DNA of 64,000 bases from Leptospira semungkisensis (GCF_004770055.1 NZ_RQEP01000005.1:1548816-1612815); one strand, 5' to 3'; shown: positions 45,126-54,487, counted from the stretch's first letter. Notes: a model not told the origin generated them from the letters alone. Translations and numbers: made by a program.

Positions 45126-46178
45126 CTATTTTCCGAGTTCCTTCTGCTTTCGAAAATCGCTGGGAGTTGTTCCTACAATTTCTCGAAAGGCGCGATTGAA
45201 AGGGGCGAGAGAGCCGTAACCCAGATCCATGGCGATTCGTAAGACTTGGATCTCTTTTTTGTCCGGACTGGAAAGTATTGATTTGGCTTCTTCTATCCTA
45301 AAATGGTTTAGGAATTCATTAAAGTTTCTATATCCGAGGCCTTTGTTGATGAGTCTTCTCATCTTCTTTTCGGGAACATTTAGTTTTTGAGCTAAGGCAA
45401 GAATGGTCAGGTTTTCATGTAAGTATACTTTATGATCCTTTAAGAGAGAGTTCAACTTTTTTAGAAGATCCTCATCCAAGGGTTCTTCTTCGTTTGTTGT
45501 TTCTTTCTCGCGGATCGGAAAGTTAGTCTCCCTGAACTCGAAGATTCGGAAAGAGATAAAGAAAACTAACAGAAAAATGAAGAACGAATTTATCAGATCT
45601 AATGTGGCTGAATATTCTTCTCGCATAGTAATCACTTCGACTAATACGACGCCCATACTATAAAGGCCAGTTAGCCATGAGAAGAGCACTCGGAACTCTC
45701 TCCTAGATTCTAATAAATCTATCTTCTTATCATTTAAAACCTTTGCTAAGGTCCAAAGTATCAAGATCAGATAAAAGATCTGGGGAGAACTAAGTAGGAT
45801 CTTAGAAACAACCGAGTTTGCATCCGCTGTGTTTGAAAAGAAAAGTATATAAGAACTATAGCTGTTAATAAAGAGGAATAATAGAATGTGCCAAGGTCTT
45901 AGTTCAAAATCATCCTCGAATAGGCTCGATACGAAAAGAAAGAATAAAATCGAAACAGAATGACAGCCTGTATATACAATCATGGCCCAGAATAGGTCCA
46001 CATTCGAATGGTGAACCCAAGGACAAATGAAATATGCGATCAAGGATAGGGAAAACAAACTTCCTAAAACGTTTTGGTAAGAGATCTTTACTCGGATGAG
46101 AAAGTTTAGGATTAGAAAACCTAATTGTGCGATCGTTGTAGCTTTTAGGCAAAGAATGATATTTTCAGTCTGTAACAT
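45126..46178 (-). CDS. Membrane-anchored AraC-type transcription regulator
   Basis: A 350-residue protein. Residues 1-215 form about six to seven hydrophobic helices (IILCLKATTIAQLGFLILNF to INSFFIFLLVFFISFRIFEF), followed by a linker and a C-terminal AraC HTH pair: LTILALAQKLNVPEKKMRRL and VLRIAMDLGYGSLAPFNRAF with the end GTTPSDFRKQK. A membrane-held AraC regulator can sense an envelope or lipid signal directly. Its likely targets are the fatty acid hydroxylase downstream and perhaps the divergent monooxygenase operon. No repeats are seen that would tell its ligand. Confidence 0.88.
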   Translation of the reverse strand: MLQTENIILCLKATTIAQLGFLILNFLIRVKISYQNVLGSLFSLSLIAYFICPWVHHSNVDLFWAMIVYTGCHSVSILFFLFVSSLFEDDFELRPWHILLFLFINSYSSYILFFSNTADANSVVSKILLSSPQIFYLILILWTLAKVLNDKKIDLLESRREFRVLFSWLTGLYSMGVVLVEVITMREEYSATLDLINSFFIFLLVFFISFRIFEFRETNFPIREKETTNEEEPLDEDLLKKLNSLLKDHKVYLHENLTILALAQKLNVPEKKMRRLINKGLGYRNFNEFLNHFRIEEAKSILSSPDKKEIQVLRIAMDLGYGSLAPFNRAFREIVGTTPSDFRKQKELGK

Positions 46179-46266
46179 TTTGTCGAAGAGAATCTAATTG
46201 CAAAAGAATTTTAGCCCTGAGTCGAGTAGTTGATTCTATTACCCGCAGTCTTTCAATCAAAAATCA

Positions 46267-46344
46267 ATTTCAGGATTTACGGAACTATTGATTTAGACGT
46301 CAAACATTTCAGGATCTTGTTCACAAATTTTTAATGTTTATACC
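46267..46344 (+). promoter_or_regulatory. Possible activator site and promoter of the monooxygenase operon
   Basis: ATTTCAGGAT occurs at 46267-46276 and 46306-46315, in the same orientation, 39 bases apart. The second copy is followed after one base by TTGTTC (46317-46322, -35) and, after 16 bases, TATACC (46339-46344, -10). Start of translation is at 46440. The repeats lie in the 261-base gap between the divergent AraC gene and the monooxygenase operon. Confidence 0.45.
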
Positions 46345-46439
46345 GATTTCCTTCCTATCTCCTAGATAGTTCTTTGAATCAATCCGCTTAGATCCAAGTA
46401 AGTAAAAAATATCTTAAAGAACTGGGTTAAACGTAATCT

Positions 46440-47504
46440 ATGCAGGATCATATTAAGGAACATTGGGATGTAATTGTAATCGGGGGAGGGCAGGCAGGTT
46501 TGTCTGCAGGTCATTACTTAAGATCTAAGGGAGTGGATTTTCTGATTCTTGATGCTTCTAAAGAGATAGGAGAAGTATGGGAGAAGAGATGGGATTCACT
46601 TGTTCTATTCACTCCTAGGCAATTTGACGGACTTCCCGGTTATCCATTTCCTGGAGAACCGAGCACTTTTCCAAACAAGAATGAAATGGCAGCTTATCTG
46701 AAAGATTATGCACGTAAGTTTTCCTTACCTGTTCTTTCGAATACGGATGTGGAGCGAATTACAAAGATCTCTAAGAGATTCGTTTTAGATGCCGGTACTA
46801 GAAAATTCTATTGTTCTAAGGTCATTGTGGCTGCAGGTAATTCTTTGCCTCGCATTCCAAGTTTTAGCTCGTACATAAACTTTGATATAAAACAAATACA
46901 TTCTTCTCAATATAAGAATATCGCCGATTTGCCGGAAGGGGATGTGTTGATCGTTGGTGCAGCCACTTCAGGTGTACAATTGGCGTTGGAGATTTCTCGC
47001 TCTCATAGAACGTTTATAGCAGGAAAAGTTTCCGGAAAGATACCGGATCTTCTTTTTAAGCTCTCTAGATTCTATTGGTGGTTCATTCATAATGTTTTAA
47101 CGATCCAAACTCCGATGGGAAGAAAGATCCGAAAGAAAGTCCTGACAAGTGGCGCGCCTCTAATCAAGGAATCTGAAAAAGATCTAAATGCGTCCGGAGC
47201 CATAAGATTGCCAAGAATTGAAGGTGTGAAGGATGGACTTCCTTTGTTGCAAGATGGAAGAACGATCGAAGTTGCGTCTATCGTATGGTGTACTGGCTTT
47301 AAACCTGACTTTTCCTGGATACAAATACCGGATTTACGATTGGATGAGATCGGTTGGCCCATCGCTCCGAGAGGGATCTCTAACATAAATGGATTGTATT
47401 TCATAGGGAATCATTTTCAGTTCGGTCTTACTTCTTCTTTAGTGGGAGGCGTAGGAAGGGATGCTAAGTTCGTGGTCGATACATTGTATGAGAGCAAAAT
47501 ATGA
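46440..47504 (+). CDS. Flavin-containing monooxygenase-like oxidoreductase
   Basis: A 354-residue FAD/NAD(P)H enzyme. The first Rossmann motif is VIVIGGGQAGLSAGHYLRSK (about residues 12-31), followed by GEVWEKRWDSLVLFTPRQFD, a flavin monooxygenase/Trk-type NAD-binding pattern. The second nucleotide motif is VLIVGAATSGVQLALEISRS near residue 170. IVWCTGFKPDFSWI and the C-terminal GNHFQFGLTSSLVGGVGRDA complete the family. No signal peptide. The stop overlaps the start of the dehydrogenase gene as ATGA, so both probably act on one compound class. Confidence 0.85.
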   Translation: MQDHIKEHWDVIVIGGGQAGLSAGHYLRSKGVDFLILDASKEIGEVWEKRWDSLVLFTPRQFDGLPGYPFPGEPSTFPNKNEMAAYLKDYARKFSLPVLSNTDVERITKISKRFVLDAGTRKFYCSKVIVAAGNSLPRIPSFSSYINFDIKQIHSSQYKNIADLPEGDVLIVGAATSGVQLALEISRSHRTFIAGKVSGKIPDLLFKLSRFYWWFIHNVLTIQTPMGRKIRKKVLTSGAPLIKESEKDLNASGAIRLPRIEGVKDGLPLLQDGRTIEVASIVWCTGFKPDFSWIQIPDLRLDEIGWPIAPRGISNINGLYFIGNHFQFGLTSSLVGGVGRDAKFVVDTLYESKI

Positions 47505-48463
47505 AACCTCTGCTTATTGTTCTAGATGATTGGGAAGGAAGAATTGCTTCTTCACCTGTTTGGAAGAAGATCTCGGATCTGGTAGAGATCTATTTTTTAG
47601 AAGGACCGATCAAAGATTCTAATTCGGAAAGGATCCAAGAGGCTGAGTTCTTGATGGCGATACGTGAGAGAACCATTCTTTCCGAAGAAGTTTTCACGTT
47701 GATGCCTAATCTGAAGTTGATACTTCAAACAGGCGGTCATGCATATCATCTAGATAAAGAGGCTGCGACTAAGAGAGGAATACAAGTCGCTCTGGGGAGA
47801 AGGGCACAGGCTCCCTTGAAGTCCGTTCCCGAGCTTACAATCGCGATGATGTTGAGTCTAACTCATCTTATTCCTCTGGCTCAGTTTGAAATGCGAAATG
47901 GAAACTGGCCTTCTCTATTGGGCAAAACTCTACATGGAAGAAGGCTTGGGATCCTCGGCTTGGGTCGTCATGGTTCCAAAGTAGCTCAGATTGCAGAATC
48001 TGCCTTTCACATGAATGTTGTCGTATGGGAAAGGCCTGGCTCGAAGCAGGTTAAAGATGATGAATACGAAAGAATTTCTCTAGACGAGCTCTTGTCAACG
48101 AGCGATATTATTAGCATTCATCTGAGATTGTCGGATGAATCTAAGGGGCTCCTAGATTCTCAGAAATTCAATCGGATCAAAGAGGGATCTATTCTAATCA
48201 ATACTGCGAGAGGAGCAATCTTAGATGAGAATGCATTAATGGATGTGTTAAAAAGCGGACGCTTGGCCGGAGCTGGTTTAGATGTATTCGAAGAAGAGCC
48301 GCTTAAAAAAGATTCTCCTCTTCGTTTCTTGCCGAATGTTCTATTGACTCCTCATATTGGATGGACTGTAGAAGAGGTATTCGAGGAATTTGCAGATATC
48401 GCCGCCACTCAAATTGCACAATTTCTTAAAGGTGAATTGCCTGAGTCCGAGTTGCTTAAATGA
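47501..48463 (+). CDS. D-2-hydroxyacid dehydrogenase (NAD-dependent)
   Basis: A 320-residue cytoplasmic dehydrogenase. Nucleotide motif LGILGLGRHGSKVAQIAESA near residues 150-169; the catalytic set is present: Arg in IISIHLRLSDESKGLLD and NTARGAILDENALMDVL, Glu in AGAGLDVFEEEPLKKDSP, and His in VLLTPHIGWTVEE. The order is normal for the family (SerA/phosphonate dehydrogenase-like). It overlaps the monooxygenase gene by four bases. The substrate cannot be told; the pair suggests oxidation of a ring or amine followed by work on the 2-hydroxy acid, but this is speculative. Confidence 0.86.
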   Translation: MKPLLIVLDDWEGRIASSPVWKKISDLVEIYFLEGPIKDSNSERIQEAEFLMAIRERTILSEEVFTLMPNLKLILQTGGHAYHLDKEAATKRGIQVALGRRAQAPLKSVPELTIAMMLSLTHLIPLAQFEMRNGNWPSLLGKTLHGRRLGILGLGRHGSKVAQIAESAFHMNVVVWERPGSKQVKDDEYERISLDELLSTSDIISIHLRLSDESKGLLDSQKFNRIKEGSILINTARGAILDENALMDVLKSGRLAGAGLDVFEEEPLKKDSPLRFLPNVLLTPHIGWTVEEVFEEFADIAATQIAQFLKGELPESELLK

Positions 48464-48639
48464 AAGGCCTTGATATTTATCAATAATTCCTTTGGGAATA
48501 ATACAAATATTTAGCTGACAAAATTTCATTCATTATCCATATACACTCTACGTTAAAATTACTCCGTTTTTAGGAACGGTGGTGAGATATAGATACAAAA
48601 CGATTTAACGTCATCTGCTGAATCAATCGTGCAAGTCGT

Positions 48640-48669
48640 CTTCAAGTAGAAACTATGTTCGTCTTGAAG
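48640..48669. repeat. Small hairpin upstream of the MASE3 kinase gene
   Basis: CTTCAAG (48640-48646) and CTTGAAG (48663-48669) form a seven-base stem with a 16-base loop, 26 bases before the ATG. The 232-base gap 48464-48695 otherwise holds an ATTCC/GGGAAT mini-hairpin after the dehydrogenase gene and no clear promoter. Confidence 0.3.
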
Positions 48670-48695
48670 GTGCATTTCATTCGAGAATCGTAGAA

Positions 48696-50222
48696 ATGGG
48701 AAACGATAGTTTGGATTTGAGGGCTAATAAAATCAGATTAGGGATAGTGCTACTCATAGCCTTAGTTCCCTTTCCTATCATACAAATTTTTCATTCTTCT
48801 CTGTACTTCGAATCCGAAGTTTCTCCCTATCTTCTATTTCATAATATTGCAGAATCATTTAGTATATTCGTGTCCATGTCCATCTTCGGAGTGGGTTGGT
48901 TCAGCTATGCGCAAAGTAAGGACAGACATACTCTTTTCATTGGAACCGTATTTCTAGGCATCGCTTTAATGGATATGATGCACATGCTCGCGTATGCCGG
49001 TATGCCTGATTTCGTAACGTCAAATTCTCCGAATAAGTCTACTCAGTTCTGGATCATTGTACGTTTCTATGCCGCAGCTTCCTTTTGCGTGAGTGCTTTC
49101 CTTCCGAATGAAAATAATACAGGACGCTTAAGATGGATATTCCTGGTTTTTCCTATTTTGGTTTCTCTTATCTCTTTCGTAGCGATCACTTTTTATCCTA
49201 ACCTTGTGCCGATCACATTTTCAGCTACAGAAGGACTTACCCCGTTTAAACGAAATTCAGAATTTTTAGTCATCGCATTGCTGATCTCAGCCACAATTGC
49301 GTATTGGTTCCGGGTAAAGAAATACGGATGGAATTCTAATAAATATTTTCTATATGCATTCGTATTTAGTATATTGAGCGAAGCCGTTTTTGCAGTGTAT
49401 ACAACCGTATTTGATATTTATAATATACTTGGTCATATATACAAGATCATATCTTTCTATTTAATCTATAAAGGGGTGTTCATTTCCTCGATCAACAAAC
49501 CATACAAACAATTACTCGATACGAATGATCGTCTTAAAGATGAAATATTGGAACATGGAAGGGTGCGTCACGATCTGGCTCAATCTTTATCCGAAAAAGA
49601 GGCCTTGATTCGTGAAATTTACCATCGCTCCAATAATACGTTGCAGGTAATTGGCAGCCTAATTTTCCTTCAGGCAGAAACGTATCCTGAGAATCCAAGT
49701 GTAAGGTTGATGGCAGAAAGGACCCAAGATCGTATCCAAGCGATTTCATTGGTGCATAGGTTGCTTTTTGCAGAACGAGATCTTTCCTCCATCTCAGTTA
49801 GAAAATATGTATCAGAGCTCGCAAATTATGTGCTGCAAACGAATAAAGAAGCATCTCGTAATGTGAATTTGGTCGTAGATGTAGAAGATCGGAAAATTTT
49901 GATGGATATAGCCATCCCGATCGGATTGGTTCTTTCCGAATTCTTGAGCAATACGATGAAGTATGCTTTTCGGGATTCTTCATCCGGAAATATTTTCATT
50001 TCTTTTATCGAAGACCCGAAGGGAAGATATATCTTAAATTATTCGGATGACGGTGTAGGAATGCCCGAAGATTACGATTTTAAAAATAGCAGTTCTTTAG
50101 GCATACAATTGGTCAGAGGAGTGTCAGAAGTGCAACTCGCGGGAAAAATCTCATTTCGTACTGGGCCGAAGTTTCATTGCGTAATTGATTTCCCGAGGGA
50201 TATTTATAAGAAACGAGTTTAG
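48696..50222 (+). CDS. MASE3-type sensor histidine kinase (HisKA_2)
   Basis: A 508-residue membrane kinase. The N-terminal 270 residues hold seven or so helices with the MASE3 pattern (ESFSIFVSMSIFGVGWFSYA, FLGIALMDMMHMLAYAGMPD, FWIIVRFYAAASF). A short coil leads to the HisKA_2-like box ALIREIYHRSNNTLQVIGSL with the acceptor His310. The ATPase domain shows LSEFLSNTMKYAFRD (N box) and YSDDGVGMP (G box). The response regulator starts five bases after its stop, so the pair forms one two-component system. The ligand is unknown; the protein lacks PAS sensors. Confidence 0.9.
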   Translation: MGNDSLDLRANKIRLGIVLLIALVPFPIIQIFHSSLYFESEVSPYLLFHNIAESFSIFVSMSIFGVGWFSYAQSKDRHTLFIGTVFLGIALMDMMHMLAYAGMPDFVTSNSPNKSTQFWIIVRFYAAASFCVSAFLPNENNTGRLRWIFLVFPILVSLISFVAITFYPNLVPITFSATEGLTPFKRNSEFLVIALLISATIAYWFRVKKYGWNSNKYFLYAFVFSILSEAVFAVYTTVFDIYNILGHIYKIISFYLIYKGVFISSINKPYKQLLDTNDRLKDEILEHGRVRHDLAQSLSEKEALIREIYHRSNNTLQVIGSLIFLQAETYPENPSVRLMAERTQDRIQAISLVHRLLFAERDLSSISVRKYVSELANYVLQTNKEASRNVNLVVDVEDRKILMDIAIPIGLVLSEFLSNTMKYAFRDSSSGNIFISFIEDPKGRYILNYSDDGVGMPEDYDFKNSSSLGIQLVRGVSEVQLAGKISFRTGPKFHCVIDFPRDIYKKRV

Positions 50223-50227
50223 AATGA

Positions 50228-50599
50228 ATGAGTAAATTGAATGTTCTCGTAGTAGAAGATGAAATTATCACCGCCATGGTAGTCAAAAGGGAGTTGGAGA
50301 AGATGGGATGTAACGTCTTAAATCTTGCGACTTCTGGAGAAGATGCAGTTCGAATAGCAAAGGCGGATCGTCCGGATCTTATTCTTATGGATATCACTCT
50401 TGCCGGAGAGATAGACGGAGTAACCGCAGCATCCGAGATTAAGCAAGAGATCGATATTCCAATCGTCTTTGTTACAGGATACCAAGATTCAGTTACTAGA
50501 GAAAGGGCCGCAAGAACGAATCCTCTCGGTTTTTTCATAAAGCCACTACAAATCGCTCAACTTAAGGATCTGATCGAATCAAATTTTGAGATTTTATAA
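50228..50599 (+). CDS. Single-domain response regulator
   Basis: A 123-residue receiver domain: VLVVEDEIITAMVVKRELEK with the acidic pair, acceptor Asp55 in LILMDITLAGEIDGV, Thr in VFVTGYQDS, and Lys in FFIKPLQIAQL. No output domain follows, so it either acts as a phosphate shuttle or binds a partner. It is cotranscribed with the MASE3 kinase. A weak terminator follows at 50611. Confidence 0.9.
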   Translation: MSKLNVLVVEDEIITAMVVKRELEKMGCNVLNLATSGEDAVRIAKADRPDLILMDITLAGEIDGVTAASEIKQEIDIPIVFVTGYQDSVTRERAARTNPLGFFIKPLQIAQLKDLIESNFEIL

Positions 50600-50610
50600 T
50601 ATTTGTTTTA

Positions 50611-50645
50611 GAATCCCATTCTTGAAGGGTTCTTTCGGTTTTTAT
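50611..50645 (+). terminator. Weak terminator after the two-component pair
   Basis: GAATCCC (50611-50617) and GGGTTC (50627-50632) form a short stem with one bulged base, followed by TTTCGGTTTTT. It is plausible but not strong. Confidence 0.4.
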
Positions 50646-50741
50646 ATTTTGGAAGTTGCGTGAATAAAAATGAACTCGGTCGTAAAATCGGAATCGAGGA
50701 ATTACGACCGAGAATAAAAGTTTATAGGAGATTACAGAATA

Positions 50742-52760
50742 TCAATGATAAGCGGAGTTACTCGCTTCTGCTCCAATCATCTCCGGAAAGATCTGGTTCT
50801 TTTCCAGAAGATTTTCGCTTAAGTTCAAGAAGGCTTTCGCGTTATTGTCATCCATCTTGCATTCTAAGCTATGTTCTTCGCAGTATGAGTTAGGCTTGTC
50901 TCCTTCCATAGAATAAGTATGCTTCTTTTCACTGTCGACAAAGTGATATAGAAGAATGTCCTTATCCACCCAGCCGATCAGATTCCCAAAGGCAAAGTAT
51001 GCAAAGCCTGGGTCGTTCTTATCTAGATCTAATAGGTTCCTTCCCATGGATGAGAATTTTACACTCTTGTTCACAAAGCCTAAAACGGTCGGAATTACAT
51101 CTAACTGAGATGCAATCGTTGCTTCCGTCGCAGGTTTTACATGCTTAGGAGAATATATCAAAAACGGAATGTTTCTATCTTCGAATGGCTCCAGGTGCTT
51201 GTGATGCGAATGATCCGCGACGAAGAAGAATACTGTGTCTTCGAAATAAGGAGAAGACTTTGCCTTTTCCATAAATTGCCCGATCGCCCAATCCGCGTAA
51301 TGAAGAGAGTTTAAGTAATCATAATCCGTTACATTACTCGAGAAAATGTCGAAACTTTTGTTCGGCGTTCTGTAAGGATAGTGAGTGGTTAAAGTAAGAG
51401 AGACCATTAAGAAAGGACTTCTGGCCTCCATCATTTGTTCATGAAGATGTTGTAATGTGTCTCCGTCGAAATACCCCCAATCTCCAGTTTCATACTTCCC
51501 TGCGCTTTTTATATTTTCTTGGTCAAGAATATGATCGAATCCCCAGTTCTTAAAGAGAACGTTCATATTGTCGAAGGTAATATCTCCTCCGTATAAGAAA
51601 TAGCTTTCGTATCCGCCTTGCTTTAAAACGGATGCAACGCTCGAGAATTTATTCACGACCTCTTGCCTGCGTAATACAGTTAGGCCTGGAAGATCCGGTA
51701 TACCGGTAAGAGTAGAAAGCAACCCGTTAGCAGTTCTTCCTCCCGTTGCTATGAAATGCTCGAAGAATCTTCCCTGGCGTATTAGCTTATTCATCTCGGG
51801 TGTGACTTCTTTTCCGTCTACTATTCCTGATCCGGATGGCTTCAGAAATTTTCCAGTCCAGCTTTCCAGCATGATAATGACTATATTTGGATTCTTTTTG
51901 TTTGTTTCTTTGGGAATCGTTTCTCTCATCAGAGGAAAAGAGTCGTTTATGAATCTACTGCTCGGATAGGAGATCTTATCTTTTACTATATTCAAAGAAC
52001 GTAGTTTAGACATTCTTAAATCTCGATTTACCGATTGATTGAACATATCCGTAACCATCGTGTAGATTCCGTTCATGCTCAGGCAGTTTAAGGCACGGTT
52101 ATCTGAAAAAACCGCGTCGCTTACTCGCAGTGGCCTGCTTTGGAATCCTCCTCTGATTAAAACAAATACGATTATGATCACCAAAGGGATCTGTGGATAC
52201 TCCATCTGCTTGGTAGACTTGGACCATTTGTAAGGATCCATCTTAGCAAAGCGATTGATGGAGTAAGGTAAAAGTATCAGAACTGCAAGTAGGGATATTG
52301 CGATCAGTAACGAGTCATGACGTATTGCGGATTTCAATACTACAAAGAAATCACCGGTTAAGAAGAGGGAACCCTCGTAACCCAGATGCTTGTTAGATTC
52401 TCTGTAATAAACAAAGTCTGCAACTAGATAGCCGATCATCCAAAAATAGATCAGGATGGGTAGGGCACCCCAAGTCAGTCTATAGAACCGTAGCCGATTT
52501 AGATAGTGAATGCAGGACAGAAGCCAGATCCAACCTAAAAGAATGGCGATGACAGCAAGGTCGAACCTTGAACCTAAGCCGAAGGCAAGTAAGATCTTGC
52601 TAAAACTTTCTCCTGCAATTTTATCGTAGTTGTCTAGCCGGAATGCTACCCTTGCCATGAATAGAGTAAGGAAGAATAGTAGGAAATAGGATCCTAGGAT
52701 CTTTATATTCGGGGGAATTTTTTCGTATAGGGCGCGTGCGCGCAAAAATAATAAGCTCAT
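50742..52760 (-). CDS. LTA synthase-like sulfatase-fold membrane protein
   Basis: A 672-residue protein. Five hydrophobic helices fill residues 15-220 (ILGSYFLLFFLTLFMARVAF onwards), then an extracytoplasmic sulfatase/alkaline-phosphatase fold: NPNIVIIMLESWTGKFLKPS, HFIATGGRTANGLLSTLTGI with the probable Thr nucleophile, and FFVADHSHHKHLEPF with the metal His/Asp. It is of the LtaS/phosphoglycerol transferase group. A diderm has no lipoteichoic acid, so the likely job is modification of an envelope glycan or lipid with phosphoglycerol or phosphoethanolamine. Monocistronic. Confidence 0.88.
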   Translation of the reverse strand: MSLLFLRARALYEKIPPNIKILGSYFLLFFLTLFMARVAFRLDNYDKIAGESFSKILLAFGLGSRFDLAVIAILLGWIWLLSCIHYLNRLRFYRLTWGALPILIYFWMIGYLVADFVYYRESNKHLGYEGSLFLTGDFFVVLKSAIRHDSLLIAISLLAVLILLPYSINRFAKMDPYKWSKSTKQMEYPQIPLVIIIVFVLIRGGFQSRPLRVSDAVFSDNRALNCLSMNGIYTMVTDMFNQSVNRDLRMSKLRSLNIVKDKISYPSSRFINDSFPLMRETIPKETNKKNPNIVIIMLESWTGKFLKPSGSGIVDGKEVTPEMNKLIRQGRFFEHFIATGGRTANGLLSTLTGIPDLPGLTVLRRQEVVNKFSSVASVLKQGGYESYFLYGGDITFDNMNVLFKNWGFDHILDQENIKSAGKYETGDWGYFDGDTLQHLHEQMMEARSPFLMVSLTLTTHYPYRTPNKSFDIFSSNVTDYDYLNSLHYADWAIGQFMEKAKSSPYFEDTVFFFVADHSHHKHLEPFEDRNIPFLIYSPKHVKPATEATIASQLDVIPTVLGFVNKSVKFSSMGRNLLDLDKNDPGFAYFAFGNLIGWVDKDILLYHFVDSEKKHTYSMEGDKPNSYCEEHSLECKMDDNNAKAFLNLSENLLEKNQIFPEMIGAEASNSAYH

Positions 52761-53016
52761 GTAAAATCTGTTCGTAAGTTAGATGCATAGTCGGCTAACG
52801 TTCTATCTTGTTTTAAGATCGATCCTGCACCTTAGAGGCCGCAGGTTAAATCGCCGGTTTCTGCACATGGATTCACATTATTCGAATGCGAATCAAACTG
52901 AGATCGTATGGATCCCGAAGAATATTCGAAGTTCTCGATTTGTGCAATTGAAATTCGTCACGCGTTATGCGGTTTTTGAAATTTCGATTGCAAGAGGCCG
53001 AAAATTCGAGGCCGAT

Positions 53017-53415
53017 TTAGACTAACGGAGGAGGGGGAAGGGATAGCAGGGACTGAATAAGTAAGCGTTGGTAAATAGATGAGTTCGAATCATACGCTAC
53101 GAATACGGAACTTTTAGAAAGTTCGTGTATAAAACGAAAAGCAGAATGGATAGAATCCTGCTTAGAAGGCTTATTCTGAGCCTCATAATAGGAACCGGCA
53201 AAAATCGAGTTGGTTTCTGAGAATCTCGACTGGCGAGTTGAACTGCTTCTGTATATGAATTCGGAAGAAGAGACCGGGACCCCTTCTCCCATATAGATCT
53301 CGATTGAGTCGATGACTGCGTCAAAGGAAAGGGTAAAGAGTACGAAGGCGGAAAAAATAAAATTCCCCGCTTTCTTTAAGGACTTTCTACCGGCTTTAGT
53401 TCGAAAGAATGACAA
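53017..53415 (-). CDS. Secreted or membrane-anchored small protein, function unknown
   Basis: A 132-residue protein with a basic N-terminus and one hydrophobic segment (KAGNFIFSAFVLFTLSFDAV) that may be a signal or anchor. The mature part is Ser-rich (SEFIYRSSSTRQSRFSET, SNSSIYQRLLIQSLLSLPPP). I do not recognise it, and its coding status rests on length and the leader-like N-terminus. It is set between the LTA synthase-like gene and a 343-base gap. Confidence 0.45.
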   Translation of the reverse strand: MSFFRTKAGRKSLKKAGNFIFSAFVLFTLSFDAVIDSIEIYMGEGVPVSSSEFIYRSSSTRQSRFSETNSIFAGSYYEAQNKPSKQDSIHSAFRFIHELSKSSVFVAYDSNSSIYQRLLIQSLLSLPPPPLV

Positions 53416-53758
53416 GTCTTGGACCCGAATTCGACCCTAGTAATGTTTCGCAAATTGTCAAGACTATAAAACCGGAGTCCGGTAGCCTCGCTTTTGGCTT
53501 CTCGATCCAAGCACTTGCTAAGAGAAATCTAGGGCAATTTCTTACTTTTATTTAACCTGTATGACGCTTTAGATTTTCAGTATCTTCCCCAATTTTAGCC
53601 AATTCTCAGCCTGAGATCGGGATATTTTTTGCTTCTTGGAAGGGAGTTTTTGTCTCTTAGAGCTTTCTATTAGATTTCGGGAAAGAACTATCAATCGAAC
53701 TCGGATTGTATAAAGATGGCACCTTCAGGCTCTACAGTACGACCAAGAACGGAATAGG
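53416..53758. other. Intergenic region, 343 bases
   Basis: No gene seen. GTCTTG near 53423 and CAAGAC near 53459 are a small inverted pair, ACCGGAGTCCGGT near 53470 is a mini-hairpin, and TATAAA at 53709 could be a -10 for the gene at 53759, but without a fitting -35. Confidence 0.4.
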
Positions 53759-54487
53759 ATGAGAGAGAAAGCGTATCTGGTATTTTTCCCAAAGGATCAA
53801 TCGACTCGGTTCAATTCAAAAGAGGATGCGGAATTAGAGAAGAGAGGAATTTATCTGTTTGGATTCCCATTTGATTGTATTGTCCTCGTTTCTTCTATTT
53901 CATCCAAACCCAAAAGTATAGGTGTCCTCTTGAAAGAGGCTGGAGCGGGGCAATATTCCGATTCTTTAAACTCGATAGAATGGAAAGATGAGCCGATTAC
54001 GATCCGGATACCCACGGAAAAATACAAAGGCGCAAAAGACTCGGAGCTTGCCCAGATTGCAGCTATTCTGGGAAGGTATGAAGAGGCGAATCTTTACTTA
54101 GATCTATCTTCTTTTCTTTCTTTGGAATATATGAAGAAATATTCAGTAGTAAAGACATTACAGTTATTTAAAGCGAAAGAAGTCAGGGATCGATTTGACG
54201 ATCTTCGGTATAGAATCGTTCGGTTGGATGGGATTCGCAGAAGCTTCTCTATATTTAAGAATCATTTAAAATTCTCAAAACAGCAAGAAGGTTATCGTAA
54301 AGAATTCAAAGAACTATACGATCCTTTGCTCGAGTCCATGGAGAAAGTCTCTCATATCTATGAAGAATTGAAGGAGAAGCTCGGCGAGAAGAAATTCTTG
54401 GTCTGGGAAATGATCGCAGAATATACGATCGTTGTATTGATTTCCTTCGAGTTGCTGATAGAATTATTGGACTATTTCGGAAAGTAA
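53759..54487 (+). CDS. Protein with C-terminal membrane anchor, DUF155-like (tentative)
   Basis: A 242-residue protein. The N-terminal part EKAYLVFFPKDQSTRFNSKE and GIYLFGFPFDCIVLVSSISS is soluble, a charged helical region follows (residues about 150-205), and a hydrophobic helix WEMIAEYTIVVLISFELLIE lies near the C-terminus. The layout, mostly the C-terminal helix after a charged coil, recalls the RMD1/RMND1 (DUF155) family, but I am not sure. It precedes the outer-membrane protein gene by 28 bases on the same strand. Confidence 0.6.
   Translation: MREKAYLVFFPKDQSTRFNSKEDAELEKRGIYLFGFPFDCIVLVSSISSKPKSIGVLLKEAGAGQYSDSLNSIEWKDEPITIRIPTEKYKGAKDSELAQIAAILGRYEEANLYLDLSSFLSLEYMKKYSVVKTLQLFKAKEVRDRFDDLRYRIVRLDGIRRSFSIFKNHLKFSKQQEGYRKEFKELYDPLLESMEKVSHIYEELKEKLGEKKFLVWEMIAEYTIVVLISFELLIELLDYFGK

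Noticed and set aside
50660..50893. 77-codon plus-strand frame after the response regulator
   Set aside because: It runs into the 3' end of the LTA synthase-like gene on the other strand, and has no recognised pattern or leader.
52783..53025. 80-codon plus-strand frame between the LTA synthase-like gene and the next gene
   Set aside because: It resembles no family and the sequence is rich in simple repeats of TTCGAA; treated as non-coding.
53451..53520. A tRNA-like hairpin (ACCGGAGTCCGGT)
   Set aside because: There is no acceptor stem or anticodon arm in reach.
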